From Isotricha intestinalis (taxonomy: Eukaryota > Ciliophora > Litostomatea > Vestibuliferida > Isotrichidae), in assembly GCA_023807065.1 (NCBI GenBank), contig JAJJLU010000027.1, forward strand, positions 1 through 37,851: a stretch of DNA of 37,851 nucleotides. Reading direction: 5' to 3'. The notes beneath the pieces are model-generated. The model was not told the DNA's origin. It did no database searches and was given only the letters and a program-made list of their open reading frames with translations. The position numbers and the translations under genes are program-made. This document shows positions 1 to 7,779 of this stretch, in pieces. Each line of letters begins with the position of its first letter. Within the stretch, counting starts at the first letter, position 1.

Positions 1-28
1 CCCAATCCCCAATCCCCAATCCCCAATC
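1..28. repeat. Left telomere, CCCCAAT repeats
   Basis: Three full CCCCAAT units follow a partial CCCAAT and are followed by a single C. The C-rich strand reads inward, as at a left chromosome end. With the complementary array at the other end, this shows that the window is a whole linear chromosome. The unit is 7 nt, one A longer than the Tetrahymena-type CCCCAA. Confidence 0.97.
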
Positions 29-148
29 TCATATTTATGTACTAAATTTTAGGTAATTGAAATTAATAATTTAATATCTATTTATTAAATTATTATTATT
101 ATTTTTTAGAAAATTTGAAAAAAATAATTTTTAATTTTAATATTTATT
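29..148. other. Left subtelomeric spacer
   Basis: This is 120 nt of AT-rich sequence between the telomere and the first ATG. It must hold both any subtelomeric signal and the promoter of the first gene. I see no repeat in it and no similarity to the right subtelomere. Confidence 0.6.
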
Positions 149-466
149 ATGGACTCTCAAGAAAATGCAGAAAAAATCATAAAAGCTAAATTAAAACAAT
201 TAGAATTACAAGCTCAATTATATGAAGAAAAAGTGAAAAAAATATTATTAGAAGCCAATAATCTTGATAAAGAAAATAGAAATTTATCAAAAAATAATGA
301 AAATAATCAAAATGATGTTAAAATTCAGGAAAACAAAGAAAAAATTCAAAAATTACATAAAAAAATTATCCAAATAAATAAAGACAAAGAAGCAGCTCTT
401 GGCTGTGATTTAAATTTAATGTTTAGAGATGATTCAACAATTAGACCAACAGTAGATATAAAATAA
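149..466 (+). CDS. Small coiled-coil protein, subtelomeric, function unknown
   Basis: A 105-residue, Lys/Glu/Asn-rich protein starting with MDSQENAEK. Residues about 5-80 form a predicted long coiled coil with heptad-like leucines and isoleucines. The last 20 residues (LGCDLNLMFRDDSTIRPTVDIK region) are less biased and look like a short conserved tail, which supports a real gene over a chance frame. The ATG is the first in the frame and is preceded by an A/T-rich leader; the stop is TAA. It lies only 120 nt from the telomere and converges on the kinase gene that ends at 645. I do not recognise a family. It could be a small cytoskeletal or dynein/dynactin-like subunit, but nothing shows this. 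Confidence 0.6.
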   Translation: MDSQENAEKIIKAKLKQLELQAQLYEEKVKKILLEANNLDKENRNLSKNNENNQNDVKIQENKEKIQKLHKKIIQINKDKEAALGCDLNLMFRDDSTIRPTVDIK

Positions 467-644
467 TAAATAAGAAATATATATTGTTATAAAAAATTAT
501 TTTTGAATGTTTTATAAAATTTTAAACTATTAAATTTATTTTTCCTCTTTATAATTATCAAAATCTATTGCCAAAATTTATTTCTTTTTATTAATATAGT
601 TAATTATAAAAATATATTATTTACATAAAATGAGTATATAAGAT

Positions 645-2555
645 TTATTTCACATTATTTAAATGATTATTTGTATGATAATTACTAAAATTATTTTTAT
701 TATAAAAAGAAACATTATTTGATTTATTAAATATCAAATCAGTTGAAGATCTACTTAACATTTTAGAAGCACTATTGACTCTGTTTAATTTTTTATTTCC
801 ATAAATATTTTTTGCTATATTTCCTGAATTATTTTTGGCTCTCGGATAATTTATATTTATTTTATGATTATTATTTGAAACTTTCACTCGATTTTTTTCA
901 TCAATTACACTCGAAGATCTAATATGTTGACCGTTAATTAAACCATTAATTAAATTTTTCTTTTGATTTTTTTGAGGAAAGTTTTGTATTAATTTGTTTT
1001 TATGACTCATATAATTAAATATATTTACACTACTATTATTTTTGTTATAATAATTTAAATTATTATTATTATTATTGAGTTTTACAAAAAGATTTCCATT
1101 ATTTTCATTCATTATTTTTGGTTTATCTAATGAATTCATATCTATTAATTGAGCTTGATTATTATTATTATGCTTTTTATTTTGAATAATTCCAATTGAT
1201 GAATTAGAATGTGACAATTGTCTTTTTTTATTTGAACTTGATGGTCTATTTGTTCCTTGATTATTTTCCTTTTTCATTTTATTTGAATTTGGAATTCTAT
1301 TAGAATTAATATTTATTTGATGAGAATTATTATTAATATTTATTTTACTTATTTCATTATTATTATTATTATTTTTTATATTAGAATTACTATTAATTGG
1401 AAGAACTATTTTTATATCTTTTTCTTTTTTAATATTATTATCAATATTATTATTGTTATTATTATTATTATCATTAATTTTTTTTTTCTCATTTTCAATT
1501 TTCTTTTTTTCCTCAATTTCATCTTTATTATAATAAAAATCCTTAAAGCACACATTATAACTTTCCTTAACTAAAATTTCTTCATATCTCAATTTAGTTT
1601 CTTCGCTTATCTTATCAATACTTTCACAATACCTTTTATCAAAATTATCTTTTTTCTCAGGAATAAAAGGAGCAGGTAAGGTTTTGTTTTCTAATTCTTT
1701 CCAAGGATAATATTTTAACCAAGGATGTTCTTTCATTTCAGAAGCTCCTCCTTTGCTTCCTAATCTTCCATCGACTTTCCTCACAAGTAATTTATTAATA
1801 AAATCAGCACTTTCAGGACTCCATCCTTGTCTTAAATCATCTTTTTTAATAAAAGCTTGAATAGAAAGCATTTGTTCTTTAATTTCTTTTCTATTTTTCC
1901 CATAATATGGTCTTTTCCCAATCATAAATTCATATCCAATGACACCAATAGCAAAATAATCAACAGGGAAAGAGTGATTTTTGCCTCTCATAACTTCAGG
2001 ACTCATATAACCAGGAGTACCAGAAGTTTCACTTGAATTATCAGGTAAATTTTCTTTAGCAATACCGAAATCAGTAATTCTTACATAACCTTTATTATCA
2101 AGAACTAAATTTTCTGGTTTAATATCTCGATGAATGACATTATTACCATGAATATATTCTAAAGTATAAACCATACAAGCAATAAAAAATCTTGTTTGTT
2201 CTTCTGAAAATCGACGATAACGTGAAATATGATATCTTAAATCTCCTCCGCTTAACATATCCATCACTAAATATAAGTTGTCACGATCTTGAAATGCATA
2301 ATGCATATTTACTATAAAGGGATGATTCAAGATTGAGAGAAATTCACGTTCACTGTTTATTGATTTTTCACTTTTTTTATCTATTATTTTTAATTTAGAC
2401 ATTTCCTTTAATGCATATGTCTCTTTTGTCTTTTTATATTGCACTTTCCATACTTTGCCAAAACCTCCTTTTCCTATTACGTACATAAATTTAAATGAAT
2501 TTTTTGATAAAGATGATATTATTGTTTCTGTGTTTTGGATTTGTATTTGCTCCAT
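645..2555 (-). CDS. AGC-type serine/threonine protein kinase with Asn-rich tail
   Basis: A 636-residue protein. The kinase domain spans about residues 20-280, with glycine loop GKGGFGKV (28-35), the ATP lysine in YALKE (K50), catalytic HRDIKPEN (D145), metal-binding DFG (162-164) and an activation segment ending SGTPGYMSPE (178-187). All catalytic residues are present, so it should be active. HRDIKPENLVL, the T-loop and a following AGC-like C-tail (to about 340) resemble the YANK/STK32 and PKA-like AGC kinases of protists. From about residue 350 the protein is a low-complexity tail dominated by Asn runs encoded by AAT, with scattered Lys and Ser, probably disordered. The start is the first Met, ahead of the glycine loop by a normal distance. 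It converges on the first gene. The substrate is unknown. Confidence 0.9.
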   Translation of the reverse strand: MEQIQIQNTETIISSLSKNSFKFMYVIGKGGFGKVWKVQYKKTKETYALKEMSKLKIIDKKSEKSINSEREFLSILNHPFIVNMHYAFQDRDNLYLVMDMLSGGDLRYHISRYRRFSEEQTRFFIACMVYTLEYIHGNNVIHRDIKPENLVLDNKGYVRITDFGIAKENLPDNSSETSGTPGYMSPEVMRGKNHSFPVDYFAIGVIGYEFMIGKRPYYGKNRKEIKEQMLSIQAFIKKDDLRQGWSPESADFINKLLVRKVDGRLGSKGGASEMKEHPWLKYYPWKELENKTLPAPFIPEKKDNFDKRYCESIDKISEETKLRYEEILVKESYNVCFKDFYYNKDEIEEKKKIENEKKKINDNNNNNNNNIDNNIKKEKDIKIVLPINSNSNIKNNNNNNEISKININNNSHQININSNRIPNSNKMKKENNQGTNRPSSSNKKRQLSHSNSSIGIIQNKKHNNNNQAQLIDMNSLDKPKIMNENNGNLFVKLNNNNNNLNYYNKNNSSVNIFNYMSHKNKLIQNFPQKNQKKNLINGLINGQHIRSSSVIDEKNRVKVSNNNHKININYPRAKNNSGNIAKNIYGNKKLNRVNSASKMLSRSSTDLIFNKSNNVSFYNKNNFSNYHTNNHLNNVK

Positions 2556-2831
2556 TTTTTTTTTTTGGTTTTATTTGAAATTTGTTTTTTTTTTAAAAAT
2601 TTATTTAAAATTTGTTTTTTTTTTATTTATTATTATATATTGGATTATTAATTAATTTTTATAACGTTATTGTTGAACTGAGGATTTGAATCAGATTTAG
2701 GCTTTTTTTAATTTGTTAAAAGGATTTTTTGTTTTTAATAGTTTTTTGCTCAAAATAATATTGTATTTCTATCAATCAATTGTTAATGATAAAACTTTTA
2801 ATTAATTAATTTGAACATTAACAAATAAATT

Positions 2832-2849
2832 TAAATATGAAAAATATTT
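2832..2849. repeat. Direct repeat copy 1 with hairpin
   Basis: The sequence TAAATATGAAAAATATTT is identical to 2882-2899. Within it AAATAT pairs with ATATTT around a GAAAA loop. The two copies lie 50 nt apart in the spacer upstream of the kinase gene. The sequence is AT-rich, so chance cannot be excluded. Confidence 0.5.
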
Positions 2850-2881
2850 GTAGATAAAAAAGAAAATAATATAGTAATAGA

Positions 2882-2899
2882 TAAATATGAAAAATATTT
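2882..2899. repeat. Direct repeat copy 2 with hairpin
   Basis: This is the second exact copy of the 18-nt element at 2832-2849. Here the next base (A2900) extends the stem to 7 bp, TAAATAT against ATATTTA. Confidence 0.5.
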
Positions 2900-3212
2900 A
2901 CCTGCGTAACAATCTTTAATCAATTATATTTTTCTACAAACTTTTTAATATTTTGAAGAAAAAATATTAAGAATAATACATTAAATAACAAGAAAAATGA
3001 TTATTAACGTAAATTTCTATTTTTATAACTCAATAACTGACAAAGAAAAAAATCTCAAATAATAAAAGCCCCAACCCTTATATCAAAAAATATAAATTAC
3101 ATATTTTAATTTTGCTATAACAAAAAAATAAACAATATAAAAAAAATAATAATATATAATGAATTTTTTATATTAAAAAAGTGGATTTTTCCGGATAAAA
3201 AAATATAAAAAT

Positions 3213-3752
3213 TTATTTAATATTCCAAGCTCCATCTCCAATATAAGTATACACTTCAACTCCAATTCCTTTTTTAGCTTCTTTCATATCTTCAGCACTC
3301 ATAGTCATTTGTCCAATAGAAATAGCATTATCTAAACTTTCAACATAGACAGCAACAATATTATGAGGGATTTTCCCTTGTGGTAATTTTCCTCCTTCAG
3401 AAAGCAAACCAGGGATCATAACATTAGCACCAGAAATCATATTTTTAATTCCTTTAATATCAACTTGACATGAAGGAAGAATTGAAGGATATTTATGAAG
3501 AAGTTTTAAATGAGGAATTATTGGTCCTTCTTTAGGTTGAAGGAAACATGGCTCATCATTTATAAAATATATTACGAAATGAGGCTTCTGCTTTCCTACT
3601 GATATATTGGATTTTTTTGTCCATATTTTATCTATTATTGGCTCTATGTTTGGAAGACTTTCTATCACTTGCTTTTTTATTGACTTCTCTTGAGATGCTT
3701 TTAATGATGATTTTGATATTGATTCTAATTTTATTGCCTTGTAATTTTCCAT
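3213..3752 (-). CDS. MCTS1/Tma20-family translation factor (PUA domain)
   Basis: A 179-residue protein close to the usual length of about 181 for MCTS1 (Tma20 in yeast). The family pairs with DENR to act on 40S subunits in reinitiation and ribosome recycling. Landmarks match from end to end: the N-terminal helix region with IEPIIDKIW, then EGPIIPHLKLLHKYP (about residues 85-100), QVDIKGIKNMISGANVMIPGL (about 107-127, PUA) and the C-terminal MSAEDMKEAKKGIGVE and YIGDGAWNIK. The PUA domain covers about residues 100-178. The start is the only Met giving the full N-terminal domain; TAA stop. The gene lies in tandem with the kinase and downstream of the unknown gene at 4188. Family assignment is by recalled motifs and is strong. 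Confidence 0.92.
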   Translation of the reverse strand: MENYKAIKLESISKSSLKASQEKSIKKQVIESLPNIEPIIDKIWTKKSNISVGKQKPHFVIYFINDEPCFLQPKEGPIIPHLKLLHKYPSILPSCQVDIKGIKNMISGANVMIPGLLSEGGKLPQGKIPHNIVAVYVESLDNAISIGQMTMSAEDMKEAKKGIGVEVYTYIGDGAWNIK

Positions 3753-4187
3753 TTTTTTTTGGACTTTTTAAATATGTTTTAATATTTTTTTTATTTTTTC
3801 TTGGATAAATATATTATTTTTTATATTTTGACAATTTATTTTATTGTGAGTATTTATTGGTTATATTTTTGATTTTTTTAAATGTTTATTTTTTTAATTA
3901 AATAAAATAAAATACATAAAAAATAAAAAACAATTATAATTTTCTCAAAAACTAATTAAAATAATTTAAAAAACCCAAAAAAACAAATAACAACTCAATT
4001 TTATAAATTCTTGTTCTAACACATAAAGACAAAAGTTTAACTTCAATTTATCATAATTAATAATAATAGTTTAACCTTATCTTTTTGTTTATCTTTTATA
4101 TATAATTTCTCAATCTTTTTTAAGTTTAATTATTTAATCACATTTATATTTTTTTTATATATTTTTTAACAAAAAAATTTGTTTTTT
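3753..4187. other. Intergenic region
   Basis: This is 435 nt of AT-rich spacer between two minus-strand genes, holding the promoter of the MCTS1 gene and the 3' end of the gene at 4188. It has T-rich stretches next to the ATG and mixed A/T beyond. I see nothing else in it. Confidence 0.4.
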
Positions 4188-4712
4188 TTAATTTTTTGTT
4201 TGGTATAATTTATATAATCTTTGCTTTCTTTTTTTGGATTTTTGAAGATTTTCTTCATCTGGAATTATTTCTATATTAATTTCATTTTTAACTTTTTCTT
4301 CATCTTCTATGATTTCAAATCTTTTTTGACTATTAGTATTTAATCTTAAACTAAAAGGTGGTGCTTTAATTTTTTTTGAATTATTTTTTGTTTTAATTGC
4401 TTCTGTTAATTTTTCTATTTTTATTTTAGAATTTGTAGTTTTATTTCTTAAACTTTTATACTTATTAATATCTAATATTTCATTATCATTTAATTCTTCT
4501 CTTGAACCTTTTAGTATTCCATTTTTATCTAATGAAAATAAAAATTTTTTCTCTTTATTACTATTTTTATATTCATTAACATTTAAAAATAATTCTGCAA
4601 AATCTTCTAAAGTTAATTTTTCTTTATATCCTTTAATTTTTTTCTTTGGCTTTTCTATATTTTCATCTTTAATACTTTTAATATCATCATTTTGATAATA
4701 TTCATTATTCAT
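4188..4712 (-). CDS. Basic, charged protein of unknown function
   Basis: A 174-residue protein, very rich in Lys, Glu and Asn. It begins MNNEYYQNDD and ends with a basic stretch (KKRKQRLYKLYQTKN). The middle contains a predicted short helix, LTLEDFAELFLNVNEY (about residues 33-48), and a moderately hydrophobic motif KAPPFSLRL (about 116-124). No family is recognised. Continuous reading over 525 nt with protein-like composition and a TAA stop makes it a likely gene. The C-terminal KKRKQR could be a nuclear localisation signal, but this is only suggestive. It is divergent from the secreted protein at 5026, with 313 nt between the two ATGs. Confidence 0.6.
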   Translation of the reverse strand: MNNEYYQNDDIKSIKDENIEKPKKKIKGYKEKLTLEDFAELFLNVNEYKNSNKEKKFLFSLDKNGILKGSREELNDNEILDINKYKSLRNKTTNSKIKIEKLTEAIKTKNNSKKIKAPPFSLRLNTNSQKRFEIIEDEEKVKNEINIEIIPDEENLQKSKKRKQRLYKLYQTKN

Positions 4713-5025
4713 TTATTATTCATATATTTATAAATTAAATTTAATGAAAATTGAATAATTAAAAACTGTAAAATCAAAAATAAATAATTTTAAAGATCAG
4801 AAAGAAATGGAATTTTAAAATAATTTTTCTTCAAAGATTTAGTTTCATAAAAAACAAAACCACAAAAATAGTATTATTCACCCAATTAAAATATTACTTT
4901 CAAAAAAAAGCATTCAAACCAATCAAACATATTAAGTTGAAATAAAAAAAATGAAAAAAACCAAAAAATAATTTATAAAATTAATATAAAATTAACAAAA
5001 AAAAAAAATAAATAAAAATAAAAAA
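4713..5025. other. Divergent promoter region
   Basis: This 313-nt spacer between divergent genes must contain two promoters. The plus-strand side is A-rich, with A runs directly before the ATG at 5026. I see no distinct motif. Confidence 0.4.
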
Positions 5026-6075
5026 ATGTCAAAGCAACTAAAATCCCTAATTTTAATATCAATAATAATCCTTTCCTCAGGAAAGTATTTCCACATAACA
5101 GAGGATTCAAGATTAAATTCATTAAAATCAAAAAAAAAAATATTATCATCCTCAGATTTAGGTTCTCATTTTTCAACAAATCCAAACAACCAAAGAGGAA
5201 AATACAAAACAATAGAAATAGATGGTACTCCATCAAGTTGGGAGCCATCAATGAAAATAGCTCAAGGAATAGCAAACAACGATCCAAGAGTATTTGCAAA
5301 ATGGTCAATGCATGAAATAGCAATAGATGACTATGCATTATTTGCAGCATATGATGATGAATATTTATATTTAATGTGGGAAATGATAAATGTAAGTGAT
5401 GTAGTAGCAAATGAAGATTTCCCAATATCACAAGGTAGATTATCAATTTATAATTTACCATTTTTTATATATTTAAATATTAATAATAATGGAAATCATG
5501 GAACTCATAAAGATGGAAAAACACTTTGGGGATCAGGAATAACAATAGAAGAAAAAGTTGATACTATTATTGCTGCAAGTACTAATGGTTGTAATGGACC
5601 TTTTATTTATCATTATGATGAAAGTATAGGTGCTTTCCCTACTGAAACTGATGAAAGAGGTAAAGATTCCGGTATTACTTTAAAATGGGGAATGGGTATT
5701 TTAGATAATCAAGTTTTTGGATTAAAAAATTGTGGGAGTGATAATAGAAAAGTTAGTGATGATTTTAATGATAATTCACCATGGATTGATTTTTATAAAG
5801 ATACTAATCATAGGAAAGATTTAGATATGACTTATGAAATGAGTATTCCACTTAAAAAATTAAGAATTACTAAAGATGATATTGAAAAAAAAGGAATTGG
5901 AATTATCAAAGTTTCTACTTTTGGAACTTCTGGAATGGATTCTTTACCTTATGATAAAAGTATGAGTGATAATGCACATTTACCTTATAGTAAAGATCCT
6001 TCTACTTCAATGGAAAAAGAAGATGAAGATCATATTACTTGTAAATTAGCTAGGATTGGAGGAAGTGATATATAA
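5026..6075 (+). CDS. Secreted CBM9/DOMON-like carbohydrate-binding protein, probably of bacterial origin
   Basis: A 349-residue protein. Residues 1-19 (MSKQLKSLILISIIILSSG) form a typical signal peptide, so it is exported or delivered to food vacuoles. The rest (about 65-349) reads as one beta-sandwich module, with motifs such as IDGTPSSWEPSMKIAQGIAN, DDYALFAAYDDEYLYLMWEM, TNGCNGPF, DMTYEMSIPL and SMSDNAHLPYS. I associate these with the CBM9/DOMON-like modules found next to amylases and other glycan-active enzymes of gut Firmicutes and Bacteroidetes. No catalytic enzyme domain is present, so it would bind rather than cut. An 11-A run at 5130-5140 is read in frame. Composition is Asp/Gly/Trp-rich and unlike the Asn/Lys-rich neighbours, which fits horizontal transfer. 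The ligand is unknown; the family call is from memory of the motifs. Confidence 0.7.
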   Translation: MSKQLKSLILISIIILSSGKYFHITEDSRLNSLKSKKKILSSSDLGSHFSTNPNNQRGKYKTIEIDGTPSSWEPSMKIAQGIANNDPRVFAKWSMHEIAIDDYALFAAYDDEYLYLMWEMINVSDVVANEDFPISQGRLSIYNLPFFIYLNINNNGNHGTHKDGKTLWGSGITIEEKVDTIIAASTNGCNGPFIYHYDESIGAFPTETDERGKDSGITLKWGMGILDNQVFGLKNCGSDNRKVSDDFNDNSPWIDFYKDTNHRKDLDMTYEMSIPLKKLRITKDDIEKKGIGIIKVSTFGTSGMDSLPYDKSMSDNAHLPYSKDPSTSMEKEDEDHITCKLARIGGSDI

Positions 6076-6387
6076 TAAATTTATATTTTGTTTTGTTTTT
6101 TAATTAAGGAATTTTAATTTTTTTTTTGATTTTTTTTCATACTCAAATAAAATTTGTATGAATTAGAAAAATGTATTACTTTTAAATTCATTAAGAACAT
6201 TTATTTTATATTCTATTCTTTAGAAAAAAGGAAGATATATTTTTTGGTTTTCAATTAATTAATAGTGTTGAGAATTCAAATATTAATTATTTTACATTTA
6301 TAAATATTTTCAATTATTATTTATTTTTTGAATATGAGATTTATAAATTAATATTTATTTCTTTTTATTATTAATAATTCAAAAAAA
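6076..6387. other. Intergenic region with a 3' inverted repeat
   Basis: This 312-nt spacer between two plus-strand genes contains T runs and an inverted repeat: TTCATAC (6136-6142) and GTATGAA (6156-6162), a 7-bp stem with a 13-nt loop, about 60 nt after the stop of the secreted protein. It might mark the transcript 3' end; it could be chance. Confidence 0.4.
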
Positions 6388-7677
6388 ATGCTTAAAGAAG
6401 AAGATGTTTTATCAAAATGTAAAGCAAATTCTATAGAAGAAGTTAAAAATTTAAATTTATGGGGTTTAGATTTGGAAAATATTGATATAATATCTAAAAT
6501 GAAAAACTTAGAAATAGTTAGTCTTTCATTAAATCAAATAAATTCTTTAAAACCTTTTGAAAACTTAAAAAATTTAAAAGAATTATTTTTAAGAAAAAAC
6601 AATATTAAAGATATTAATGAGATTAAATACTTAAAAAATTGTCCAAATTTAAAGTTATTATGGATTGAAGAAAATCCTTTTTGTGAATCTAATCCAAATT
6701 ATAGAGAAGAAATAATTAAAGAATTGCCTCAAATAGTAAAATTAGATAATAAAAAAATTTCAAGCAAAATAGAACATGAAGAACAACAAATCATTGATAT
6801 AAACAAAATTAATGAAAAAATTGAAAATGAAAAACAAAATGAAAAAAATTCAATTGAAGAAGGAAATAATACAAATATTAATATAAACTCAATAGAAGAA
6901 GACAATAATATTAATAACATAAATATAAATTCAATAGATGAAGAAAATATAAAAGAAACTAAAGAAGAAAAAAAAGAAGATAGAAAAGAAAATAAAAAAG
7001 ATGAAAATAATAAAGAAAATGAAGAAAAAAGTATAGAAGAAAACTACAATATAAATGACATAAATTCTTTATTAGAGGAAAGTGAAAACCAAAATCAAAT
7101 AATAGATATAAATTCCCAAGACCAAATTCCAGATAATACATTAATAAATAATATATTAAAAGAGGTAGACACTACTCAAACAATATTAATGAAAAATAAT
7201 AAAAATAATGACACATCAATAAATAATATAACTGAAAAAACAGGAATACAAAAAGATAAAATAGTAGATAATATATTAAAAGATATAGATACAAGTTCAT
7301 TAATGGGAAATGATAAATCATTATTTAATTGTAATTTAGAAGCAATAAAAAATATCAATGATATAAAAGAAATTTTTAATGAAAGTATTAATTTAGATAT
7401 TATGAGAAGTAATTCTTTAATTCAAAATCCTACTAATTTCATTGGATTAAATAAAAATCATCCAATAAGATATCCTAGTCAAAAACATGAATTTGGAGAA
7501 TATTATTATAACTATTTAAATCAAAAACAAAATTATCATTATAAAAAAGAAGAACCAATTAATCCAAAAATGAATACTAATTCTATTAATGCTGTTTTAC
7601 AATTATTAAATTGTTTAGAACCAATTGAATTATTTTATGTGAGAAATTTAGTTGTTAGATTATTAAATGAAAAATAA
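6388..7677 (+). CDS. CFAP410: CFAP410 (C21orf2-like) LRR ciliary protein
   Basis: A 429-residue protein. Residues 1-125 form a compact LRR domain: KCKANSIEEVKNLNLWGLDL, LEIVSLSLNQINSLKPFE, LKELFLRKNNIKDINEIKYL, LKLLWIEENPF and the LRR cap LPQIVKLDNKKI. These match the N-terminal LRR of CFAP410, including the Leu-Trp-Gly opening and the WxxENP cap. The C-terminal helix at about 393-428 (MNTNSINAVLQLLNCLEPIELFYVRN onward, written here only in part) fits the short helical oligomerisation domain of that family. The protein is known at ciliary bases and, with NEK1, in ciliogenesis and DNA repair. The middle (about 130-345) is expanded and Asn/Glu-rich, with internal repeats NININSIEE / NININSIDEE and NILKEVDT / NILKDIDT. 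The usual animal protein is about 250 residues, so the linker is the enlargement. Confidence 0.85.
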   Translation: MLKEEDVLSKCKANSIEEVKNLNLWGLDLENIDIISKMKNLEIVSLSLNQINSLKPFENLKNLKELFLRKNNIKDINEIKYLKNCPNLKLLWIEENPFCESNPNYREEIIKELPQIVKLDNKKISSKIEHEEQQIIDINKINEKIENEKQNEKNSIEEGNNTNININSIEEDNNINNININSIDEENIKETKEEKKEDRKENKKDENNKENEEKSIEENYNINDINSLLEESENQNQIIDINSQDQIPDNTLINNILKEVDTTQTILMKNNKNNDTSINNITEKTGIQKDKIVDNILKDIDTSSLMGNDKSLFNCNLEAIKNINDIKEIFNESINLDIMRSNSLIQNPTNFIGLNKNHPIRYPSQKHEFGEYYYNYLNQKQNYHYKKEEPINPKMNTNSINAVLQLLNCLEPIELFYVRNLVVRLLNEK

Positions 7678-7779
7678 GGAAAATAATCTTTTGATGTAAA
7701 TATACTTTTGTATAAATTTTTAAAATTATTGAAATTATTTTAATATAATTTTTTAATTTATTTTTTTTAAAAAAATACA

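Larger units (their letters stand above)
2556..3212. other. Intergenic region with a duplicated small hairpin
   Basis: This 657-nt spacer lies between two minus-strand genes, so it holds the 3' end of the MCTS1 gene and the promoter of the kinase. It contains long T runs just upstream of the kinase ATG and an 18-nt exact direct repeat at 2832-2849 and 2882-2899 (see separate entries). I see no coding frame and no RNA gene. Confidence 0.5.

Noticed and set aside
2680..2692. tRNA B-box-like sequence on the minus strand (GATTCAAATCC)
   Set aside because: The flanking 5-nt arms do not pair into a T stem, and no acceptor or anticodon stems are visible around it.
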